Shown here in pieces: positions 55,376 to 64,000 of a stretch of 64,000 nt of DNA (positions are counted from its first letter, which is position 1; each line of letters opens with the position of its first letter). The notes beneath the pieces were generated by a model that made no database searches, had not been told where the DNA came from, and saw only the letters and a list, made by a program, of their open reading frames with translations. The translations under genes were made by a program, and so were the position numbers. The DNA lies in contig NC_133328.1 of NCBI RefSeq assembly GCF_042186555.1, forward strand, positions 498,507,106 to 498,571,105, in the 5' to 3' direction. This DNA comes from Aquarana catesbeiana. Its lineage: Eukaryota > Chordata > Amphibia > Anura > Ranidae.

Positions 55376-56049
55376 TATCTACAATGGGGTGTGGCGCTCC
55401 CTAATGGATAATATGGGATAAGCAGCTATATGGAGAAGGGGGTTAACTGCTGACTAGATTGGTGATTGTGTCCCTCCTATATCCTAATTGAGTGATAGTT
55501 GCAAGCTGAATAAATACCCTAGTGAAAGTTTAGAAATAACACCATTTAGTTGTGCCGAAATATAGGCTTCTCTATATGATAAGAGAAATCATAACAACGT
55601 GCACATTACCACATAGTTGCTACTATTATTAGAAAAAAGTGAAAACTGGAGAACTCTATTGGTCCCCTATATTTAATAGTGGTGTGCCTTCAAAAAGAAA
55701 ATGACATATAGCATTGTGGATTTGCACTGAACGAGACCATAAACTGCACTTCTGCATATCAATTCAAACATATAAACATAACGTCAAACAAGATTATATA
55801 GTGATCATGGTCCAAGTGATGAATTTCTACAAAAAACGTGTTCAGTCTTCAAACAAAACCGTGACTGGGGTGCTTTCAAACGTTCTTGGTGACTTGGTAT
55901 CTCCTCACCACCGTAGTTGTTTAAGGCACCCAAGATAGTCTCCGGTCTCCGTGTGGATGGTTAGGTTGTATTCATAGTGACAACCAAACACGGCGGAAGC
56001 AGCAAGCCATGTGCTCCCATCTGTAGGCCAAAGGGCCGTGACCTAGAAA
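55376..56049. other. Unclassified sequence before the LINE
   Basis: AT-rich to mixed sequence; could be a LINE 5' region or another repeat. No ORF or ends recognised. Confidence 0.35.
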
Positions 56050-56455
56050 TTGACAGGGCACACAGACTCCCCAAAGAAACCACACCTCCCAGCTTCCACA
56101 CCCAGGGACGTGCTGGCCCGCATTCATTTCTTCACGGTTAAGGAGAGGGTCATGTACGCAGCAAAACACGCGGTGAGACTTCCCGACCCTTTCACTACGA
56201 TCACTCTCAATTCTGATCTATCCAAGACGACAATGGAAAATTGCAGACAGCTGGCGACTATAACCAATGCTCTTCAGAATCATAAAATTCCCTATAAATA
56301 GGGTTTCCCCACTAAACTCCTTATTATGCACCAAAACAAAACCCATGCAGTGAGGACGCTCCCTGCGGGACTTATACTCCTGAAGACCTGGCACATCATT
56401 CCAGAAGAGACTCCGAACCCTTCTCATCAACTTTCAACACAAATGGAAACCAGAG
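56050..56455 (+). pseudogene. L1-like ORF1, C-terminal domain
   Basis: PRDVLARIHFFTVKERVMYAA, LPDPFTTITLNSDLSKTT and NALQNHKIPYK match the C-terminal half of L1 ORF1 RNA-binding proteins (order: PRDVxxRxHxY, DLSxxT, xxxxIxYRW). A stop follows IPYK, where the GFP-type segment then continues in frame remnants to about 56450. The upstream coiled-coil and RRM are not seen. Confidence 0.65.
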
Positions 56456-56877
56456 GGGCTTATCAAGACACCTGAAGTTACAGTATATATCCTCTCTGCA
56501 CTCATCCCACTAAAAGGCTGGGAAACTGCGGCACACCTATCCAATACCCGTCTGCCTTGTAAGTGGTCCCTGACCCACCTGATAGACAGAGGACCGCTTC
56601 CCCCCCCTGATTGTTTGCAGTAGTTTCTGCACATTGAGCCTGTGTTTATCTTGTTCCAGGGCTCTAGCTTTTTATACCACAGACTCCCCACCCAAAACCA
56701 GCACCAGCTAATCTCCCAACAACTCTCCAAACAAGTTACTCCCTGATTTCTGTCGCATTGGTCGAGCGACAATCCACATAGCCTCCACTACATAGAGACG
56801 GTCTAGTAAATCGCTGTACTGCATCCATCACAAACCGCCCTACCTGGGGACAATTATCCTATCTCTCTTCCCTCAAA

Positions 56878-59800
56878 ATGGCCTTCAAAATAGTCTCAAT
56901 AAATGACAGAGGCTTAAACTCTCCACAGAAAAGATCTGCACTTATTAAAGAAGCCAACAATCTAAAAGCCTATGTCCTGGTGCAAGAAACCTATTTTGCA
57001 TCTCCTAAGACCCCCAGGTTCACCCTGAAATTTTTCAACCAGGTCTTGGTCTCAGGCGTGAAGAAGAACATAGTCATCACTGCTGTATGAGACTCTTTAC
57101 AGTTCAAACTACACCAGTCCATTTCAGACCCTCAAGGCCGCCACCTAATCCTCATATGTGACATTAGCCAAACTGTGACCTGCCTTAAATTCCTTTCTTC
57201 AAACAAATGATTGCTTCGATCCACAGAGATTCCAACACGGAGCTGAGCGAGACTTCTACTTTTCCTCCTCTCAACTTTCATACTCCCATATAGACTTCTT
57301 CCTCCTTGACAAACTCATTCTTCAGGACGTGACAGACTCAGAGATCAGAGCCATAACGTGGTTGGACCACGCACCTGTCTCCATAACTGGGAACTGTAGA
57401 CCAAGACTATATTATTTCTGGAGACTTGACACTTCTCTCATTGCAGATCCTAGCAACATTTAAAAACTCACTACTGAACACTACTCTTTTTTTTTAAATT
57501 AAATGACCAACCAGATACCGATAGGTCTGTACTTTGGTCAGCATTTAAAGCCTACATGCGTGGGATCCTAAATAAGCTTTACAGTAACACTAAAAACGAG
57601 AGGTCTAGGCAAGTTGAAGAGGTCCCTTCCCAAATTGCCCACTTAGAGAACCAAAACGAACAGGCTCCCTCCCACAAACTAGCCAGCGAGCTCCTTGACC
57701 AAAGACATAAACTCCGCTTACTGTTACTCGTCAAATTTGAAAACAACCTTAAATTGACTAAAGCCAAATACTATGCCTTGGGTAATAAGGCCGGAGCCCT
57801 ATTAGGCCTACAGGTCAAAGCTCAACGGACTAGGTGTAAAATCGCCTCCCTCCACCACCCTACCACCAACCAACTCTTCACTAATCCACAGGACATAACT
57901 AATGCTTTTAGCGATTTCTTCTCTCTCTACAACCTCACTAGCGATAAAGATACTCCTCAACCATCAGACCCAAGTATACAAAGCTTCCTATCCTCGATTG
58001 ACCTCCCAAATTTTACCCCTGCCTAATCGACTGAACTTTCCCAACCATTCTCAGACGACAAAATCTTAAAGCCATCAATACACTCCCTCTCCAAAAATCT
58101 CCTGGAGAAGTTGGCTACACAAACAAATTCTACAATAAATTTGACAGCCTCGTCACACCCCCCCCCCCCCTACCTCACAACACTCATCAATTCTGCTGCC
58201 ACCTCTGGTTTGCCAATTGATATGCTGCGATCAATTATCACCACATCCCCAAACCAGAGAAAGATCCAACCTCTGTGACTAATTACAGGCCAATATCACT
58301 CCTTAACACGGATGTAAAAATATTTGCTAAAGTCATTGCATCTAGATTGCTGAAATGTCTCCCTTCCCTAGTGCACCTGGACCAAGTCGGCTTTATGCCA
58401 GACAGGCAAGCTCTGGATGCAACTAGGAGAGTCATCAATCTAATTCATCAAGTCACCCAGTCACAAACGCCTTCTCTGCTTCTATCCCTTGTTGCGAAGA
58501 AGGTGTTTGATAGGGTGCATTGGGGATTCCTGAAAGCAGTACTCTCTAAATTTGAAAATTTTAAATTTTGTTTCAATCTGCAATACTCTCACTATACTCC
58601 AACCCCTCAGCAAGAGTATTGACTGATGGAACCTTATCCAAACTTTTCGGTATCCCCAATGGCACCCGCCAAGGTTGCCCGCTCTCCCCTCTAATTTTTG
58701 CTCTACTAATGGAACCCCTGGCAGCAAAGATTAGAGTGGACAAGCACATTTCAGGCATTGTGCACAACGACATGGGACATTAAAATAAGTCTCTTTGCCG
58801 ATGTCATACTTTTGCTCACTAACCCAGTCCATTCCATGCCAGAGATACAGGACATACTCAACCAATTTAGCTTAGCCTCCTTCTACAAACTAATTTCCTC
58901 TAAATCCCTGGTCCTTCCCCTAAACCTCACACATAGGCAACAGTCCCTCCTGGAAAGGTCTCATCCTTATACTTGGACGAGTCAATCTATACCATACCTA
59001 GGGATAAATTTGGCCCCCTCACGGCACCACCTCTATGACCTTAACTACCGTGCCTTCCAAAAACTACTTCCACAACTATTAAATCAAATGCACACAAATA
59101 GCCTAAACTAGGAAGAATTGCCTACTTCAAGATGTTGATCCTCCCCAAACTACTTATTCTGCACAGTATTGATTCCTATACCACATTCTTTCTTTATTGC
59201 AATACAAAAACATATCTCAAGATATGTCTGGGACACTAAACCACCCAGGTGTGCCCACCACATCTTAACTAGGCATCATAAACAAGGAGGACTAAGGCTC
59301 CCTTGCATTCAAACTTACTATCACGCTTCTATCTTCGACCAGCTTTGCTACTGGTGGCACCCAACTTCATATAAAACCTGGTCTATAATGGAATCGTCCC
59401 CCTACTTACCTAATAATCTGCGTGACATGCTCCTGCTCACCTCTGCGGGTTTCCCCCTGACACAATGACTACCTCTCCATCAATTACAGCCACATTGACA
59501 GCCTGGAAGAAATTCACCCAGTTAACATCCAAAACTCACCCATCCCATACTCTACCGATCCCTCTCAAAATACTAACACACTTGCCAAATCTTAAAGTGA
59601 ACCTCTGGCAGAAACACAAGCTTAGTAAAATATCAGACCTCTACAATAAAGACACTCTGGAAACCTTCACAGATCTCCAAACTGAACACAACCTGCCTCA
59701 AACTGAAGTCTTTACATATATGAAGATTTCCCACTTTCTCAAGATGTCCAAAATTCCCGCTGTGATCAAGATACCCGAACCACTCCACAAATTCTACACC

Positions 59801-60360
59801 TGTGCAAGGTATCCAAAACATGGTATCCCCACAATGTACTCAGCCCTCATTGACAATCGTCCCTACTCCCAACTCAGCTCTCTCTCAAAATGGGTCGAGG
59901 AGCTAAATATTAGTGTCACCCCTGACATGTGGTCACGAGCCTTTAAATTCACCTTCACAGCCTCCCACTGCTCCAACCATTGGGAATCATACTAAAAAAC
60001 AATACACAGGTGGTATCTGACACCTTAACGGCTCTCCAAATTCTTCTTAGGATATCCTTCTACTTGCTGGAAGTCCTGTGGAAGTACTGGTACTATAGCA
60101 CACATGTGGTTTTTTTAGAACCATAAGCTCATACTGGAAACAAATATTTGCCTTGATCTCCATAATATCACAGTCACCAACAGCCCCTAACCCCTCACAA
60201 GCATTACTACATCTTGGGATAGAATAATTCCCCCCCAGATCAGGGGTGGTAATGCAACACCTACTACTGGCAGCAAAACTAAATATCACTAAACTTTGGA
60301 AAACCACAGAGCCCCCTTCCATCTCCAATACGATTGCAGATCTAAACCTACAATGCGAGA
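56878..60360 (+). pseudogene. L1-like ORF2 (endonuclease-reverse transcriptase), broken
   Basis: 56878-57090 reads VSINDRGLNSPQKRSALIKE and VLVQETYFASP, the apurinic-type endonuclease start with its QET. Later endonuclease pieces near 57230-57390 include SYSHIDFFLL and ITWLDHAPVS (catalytic DHxP/V type). 57556-58026 is the linker. 58275-58622 reads NYRPISLLNTDVKIFAKVIA, LVHLDQVGFMPDRQA and SLVAKKVFDRVHW (RT blocks). 58568-58783 reads NGTRQGCPLSPLIFALLMEPL. The catalytic box reads ISLFADVILLLT, with one of the two Asp lost. 59169-59995 covers the thumb and distal domain. Non-functional. Confidence 0.8.
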
Positions 60361-60780
60361 TGGAGAAACTAGTTAGATTAGGAAAAATCTAAGTATGGAA
60401 AAGTTCTTGGTTAAATGGTCAACTTGGTTCACACATCCAAAATGTACTGTTATTATCTGATGTTCTCCTGATATCACAAATCCTTCCTGTCTCAATATAT
60501 CCTCACTTCTCTTCTTGCACTCCCTACTACAACTACACAGCAAAGCTGCTTACCTAGCTGGTGCCCCCCCTCCCCCTCCTACTACCCCCTCCCCCCATCT
60601 GGAGTCCACAATGTTTGCATATTTTACCTCTGTTTAATCTACATTCTGCAATGTTGGTTATTCCACCATGGATTTAACTTTCCTTATCTCTTGTTCAACT
60701 TGCTCCAGTCGGAACATCTGACTTCATGTAATGTAATTCTGTTTATTTTACTGAAAATACCAATAAAGAAATATTAAAAT

Positions 60781-61468
60781 AAAATGCTGATGTTGAAAAA
60801 ATAAGAGTTTATGAAAGTGTATGCTAGATCCCCTTTAACTTTTAATAGGAACTGAATTTTATAGATTGAAATTAGGGAAGACTGTGTCTCTAGAGCAGAC
60901 ATGCAGCAATTTGATCTTTCAAGAACTGAAACATAAATAAATGTTCTCAACAGAGCACCTGTCATAGAACTGTTCACTATTGACTGTTCCCCAGCAACAT
61001 GTAGAAGGTGTGGAGAATGTAATAGCAGCTTTTACAAAATAGGTTGTTTTTGTTAATTGCACAATTAAAATAGTTTTAAATGAGTACTTCATACATTTCA
61101 GAACAATAGAGCTGTAGGGAAAAAACAATGCTAAAATACCTTATTAAAACATTCTTCAATTTTACTCCACATTTTACAATCTTCGTCGATAACCATGCAA
61201 ATTGTTCAAGGAGCAAAATGCAACACCCATAACCATGCATGCCATACAATTAGAATTACTTTGGTGAAGTCAGGCCAGTACAAAACAAACTGCAAATAGT
61301 GCTGTGCTGCTTGGAATGTTTTTTATGGCAGTAATAGAAAAAGCTCAGATGCTGCATACAGTATATGTGCTCACTCTGAAAGAGTGTCTCACCAACATTT
61401 GTGATATGTATGCCTTTGCTTTTAATTAAAAATGTTGCCATTGTTAATAAATTAAGCTTTTCCCAAAT
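60781..61468. other. No gene seen
   Basis: AT-rich sequence without recognised features. Confidence 0.45.
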
Positions 61469-61953
61469 TTAAAGTGATTCTAAAGCCAGAAGGTTGTGCA
61501 TTACCAGCATTAAGGTAAAAAAAAACCTTCCACTAGTTGCCCCCCCTTACGCTATACTAACACGAGTCCTGTCTTAATCCAGCATTGTGCCCGTCTGAAG
61601 CAGCACTGGTTATCTCTCCCCCCTCTCACAGGCTCAGGGACAGCAGCAGGGGGCATTTGGCTCCCGCTGCTGTCAATCAAATGCTGTGAGGAAGGATTTG
61701 GGGGTGGGATCGAGCTGGGCTGTGTGTCAGTAGACTCGCATAGCCCAGCTCGGGAGCGAGCCCCTAGGTGTTCCAGCATAGGAAGCGGCTTCTTAAGGGG
61801 GCACACCAAAAAGAGGAAGATCCAAGATTTCCGGCGGGGGTCCCCAGAAGAGGAGGTTTGGGGCACTCTGTGCAATCCCATTTCACAGAGAAGATAAGTA
61901 CAAACATGTTTTTATTTAAAATAAAATAGAATGTCTGTACAACCACTTTGAAT
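61469..61953 (+). mobile_element. Interspersed TTAA-edge repeat
   Basis: Starts TTAAAGTGATTCTAAAGCC and ends ACAACCACTTTGAATG. Contains CCGCTGCTGTCAATCAAATG, CGAGCTGGGC/GCCCAGCTCG and GAGGAGGTTTGGGG. The same family in reverse is at 33011-33402. Non-coding. Confidence 0.55.
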
Positions 61954-62085
61954 GTATATGTATTAAGCAAATTATATGCATGGCTTTTGGAAATAAAGAT
62001 TACATATATGAATTTTTTTTACTGGATAATTTTTAGGTGTTAAGAGTTTTTACATAAGGAAAATATAGAAATGTACTGTATATTT

Positions 62086-62964
62086 TACACCGATCAGCTA
62101 TAACACTATGACCACTGACAGGTAAGGAGAGTAACATTGATTATCTTGTTACAATGGCATCTGAAAGCGGTTGGGATATATTAGGCAGCAAGTGAACATA
62201 TTGACGCTGACGATGTGCTAAAAGCAGAAAAAAAATGGGCAAGCGTAAGGGTTCAAATGACTTTGACAAGGGCCAATTGTAATGGCTAGATGACTGGGTC
62301 CACTCCAAAACTACAACTCTTATGGGATGTTCCCAGTCTGCAGTGGTCAGGACCTACAAAAAATGGTCCAAAGAAGGAAAAATTGTGAATCGGAGACAGG
62401 GTCATGGGTGGCCAAGTCTCATTGATGCACGTGGGGAGCGAAGGCTGGCTTCTGTAGTCCGATCCAATAGAAGAGCTACTGTAGCTCAAATTGCTGAAAA
62501 CGTTAATGCTGGTTCTGCTAGAAATGTGTCCATTTACAGTGCATTGCAGTTTGTTGCATATGGGGCTGCACAGCAGTAGACTGGTCAAGGTGCCCATGCT
62601 GACCCATGTCCACAGTCAAAAGTGCCTAAAATGGGCATATGAGTATTAGAGCTGGACTGGTATTTGGTGGTCTGGTATGACCAATCATGATTTCCTTTAC
62701 ATAATCTGGATGGCTAGGTAATCGCTTTGCTTCGCTGGGGATGTGCATCGCTTACCTGGGGATGATATGGCACTAGGATGCGCTATAGGAAGAAGGCAAG
62801 CTGGCGTAGGCAGTGATCTGCTACTAACGGATTGGTGTCGGATACCACAACATACCTCCATGCCTCGACGGGTCAGGGCTGTTTTGGTGGCAAAAGGGGA
62901 CCTACTCACTAATAGATGGGTAGTCATGTTATGGTGGGTGGTTATGTTTTTGTTGATCGCTGTA
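62086..62964 (+). mobile_element. Second Tc1-like family, internally deleted
   Basis: Left end TACACCGATCAGC...TATAACACTATGACCAC and right end TTATGTTTTTGTTGATCGCTGTA are inverted repeats. The size (0.88 kb) is about half that expected. The transposase N- and C-terminal parts are present with the centre removed. A different family from 49766-52240. Confidence 0.75.
62235..62935 (+). pseudogene. Tc1-like transposase with central deletion
   Basis: After an early stop, 62322-62579 reads MGCSQSAVVRTYKKWSKEGK, NRRQGHGWPSLIDARGERRL and VRSNRRATVAQIAENVNAG, the paired-type DNA-binding domain. 62743-62930 reads HRLPGDDMALGCAIGRRQAG and then jumps to LLLTDWCRIPQHTSMPRRVRAVLVAKG, the C-terminus. About 100 residues holding the later catalytic Asp and Glu are missing between them. 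Confidence 0.75.
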
Positions 62965-63109
62965 TGTTCCAACAACATACTCATATTAAATGATTAGTTC
63001 ACCTTTTCACAAAAAATGCAATGGTGAACTAACTTACAACACCACACCTACCCCTTCTGGCCCCTCTTGCATGTATCTTACATGATTCCCATCTTCTGAT
63101 GCCCTCACC
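62965..63109. other. Short spacer with partial TTAA MITE
   Basis: TTAGTTCACCTTTTCAC and GGTGAACTAA near 62994-63030 resemble the ends of the 36499 family. Too short to define. Confidence 0.35.
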
Positions 63110-63320
63110 CAGGGCCGCTGTTAGAAATCATGGGGCCCCATACAGCCTACCTGACGGGGCCCCCTTGACCCCGCCCACAACCCCACCCATGGCTCCGCCC
63201 TTGACCCCGCCAGCAACCCTCTGGCTCCGCCTCTGCCCCCACACTGTCGGGGGGGGGGTGTCTGGTGGCAGGAGCTGTAACATTTACAGCGCCCCACCAA
63301 TCATAACTGGATCTGAATGG
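63110..63320. mobile_element. Possible hAT-like left end, GC-rich
   Basis: CAGGGCCGCTGTTAGAAATC followed by GGGGCCCCATACAGCC and CCGCC-rich repeats. The CAGGGCCG start is hAT-like; the right end was not found. Confidence 0.35.
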
Positions 63321-63602
63321 TAGAGATGTCATCTGTGCCCATTCAGTTTGTGTCCCCATATACCACAGACTTGTGTCCATTTACATCAGGCTACCACTGA
63401 TCTATCACATTTAGGTCTGGAAAAATAGAGTAAAAAAAAAAAAAATAGAGTAAACCGATATGGAGCTTTCAATCAGGTCTGCATGAAAAATGTGGACCTG
63501 ATTGCAAAGCTTGGGTGAAAGGTTATCAAAGGGCAGTGGTTTGGGGCTGGTAAAAATGCATCTTGGCTGTGTTTTTACTGTCCCTACCCATCACATGTGT
63601 AA
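63321..63602. other. No gene seen
   Basis: A-run at 63433-63445 flanked by AATAGAGTAAA copies; nothing else. Confidence 0.4.
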
Positions 63603-63868
63603 AGTAGCATCTCACTATGTGCTCATGGTCATTATCATTATGATGATCAGACCACGGCAGGTGCTCTATGGCTCTGTCAGTGTAACATGACTGTGTGGTG
63701 CTGACTTTGTTATGGCTGTGCTGTGTTATAGTCTGTAACACACAGTACAGCCATATATCAGGAAAGTTAGCACCCAACAGCCATGTTACACTGACAGAGC
63801 CATAGAGCACCTGCTGTGCTCTGATCATCCTAATGATAATGACCATGAGCACACAATGAGAGTCTGGG
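63603..63868. mobile_element. Fold-back MITE with about 100-bp arms
   Basis: TGTGCTCATGGTCATTATCA and AGGTGCTCTATGGCTCTGTC, AGTGTAACATG on the left are mirrored at 63780-63860. The loop (63710-63765) is itself palindromic (TGGCTGTGCTGTGTTA / AACACACAGTACAGCCA). Non-coding. Confidence 0.7.
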
Positions 63869-64000
63869 AACTGCATATTCTACAATAGCCTGTGTGACCT
63901 GTCAGTGTGTGTATGTGCAGGGGACTGCTTGCCTGTGTACCACTGCAGCTGTTGAGATTACTCCTCCTGCTCTGTCTGTCTCAGCCGCCTCAGTGATAAG
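63869..64000. other. No gene seen
   Basis: Short GC-mixed end of window; nothing recognised. Confidence 0.4.

Larger units (their letters stand above)
56050..60780 (+). mobile_element. L1-like (Tx1/L1 group) LINE, decayed
   Basis: ORF1 C-terminal part (56050-56450) and ORF2 (56878-about 60360) in plus-strand order, followed by a short 3' region ending in CAATAAAGAAATATTAAAATAAAA, compatible with a poly(A)/A-rich tail. Many frameshifts and stops are present. Length is near full minus the 5' part. A second, shorter LINE relative lies at 21030-22025. Confidence 0.8.

Noticed and set aside
1..64000. tRNA, rRNA or snRNA genes
   Set aside because: I looked for B-box-like GGTTCRANNCC contexts with matching A boxes and found none convincing; a covariance-model scan would be needed to exclude them.

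Overview
This is a eukaryotic nuclear window made mostly of layered transposable elements, with one short stretch that looks like a multi-exon host gene. There is no bacterial gene organisation and no long intact ORF. The mixture is typical of large amphibian genomes: DIRS-type and BEL/Pao retroelements, Tx1/L1-like LINEs, Tc1, hAT and piggyBac DNA elements, many TTAA- and TTA-flanked MITEs, and a Penelope-like element. Several repeats resemble ones I associate with true frogs (Ranidae). The species assignment is inference.

Layout. 1-14.2 kb: MITEs, a 1.8 kb fold-back element (6230-8033) with promoter-like and poly(A) signals in each arm, a TTAA-flanked piggyBac-like element (9906-11105) and hAT-like fragments. 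14.2-20.1 kb: a palindromic MITE followed by a BEL/Pao LTR retrotransposon that keeps gag, protease-like and integrase regions but lacks reverse transcriptase/RNase H. 21.0-22.0 kb: an L1 ORF2 tail on the minus strand. 22.8-26.5 kb: a decayed DIRS element split by a composite hAT element. 27.8-30.4 kb: a hAT element with a perfect 8-bp target duplication that carries a 2.1 kb, 17-bp-period minisatellite. 30.7-33.0 kb: a second decayed DIRS. 33.0-41.3 kb: nested TTAA MITEs, hAT and Harbinger-like elements, including an inverted second copy of the composite hAT.

41.3-46.7 kb: two well-formed exons on the plus strand (41334-41544 and 46474-46724), joined in frame by an intron of about 4.9 kb. 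The intron holds a piggyBac-like element and a young Penelope-like insertion (42903-46225). The Penelope-like insertion has an 18-bp target duplication, a tandem 1763-bp repeat and an 810-820 bp snap-back inverted copy. It carries three hammerhead ribozyme motifs, one of them in the sense orientation of the host gene. This is the most interesting part of the window.

46.8-53.1 kb: a Tigger-like MITE, more TTAA elements, and a Tc1 element with three nested insertions. 53.1-55.4 kb: a truncated piggyBac with the transposase Cys-rich C-terminal domain. 56.0-60.8 kb: a decayed L1-like LINE on the plus strand. 61-64 kb: another TTAA repeat, an internally deleted second Tc1 family, and a fold-back MITE at the right edge.
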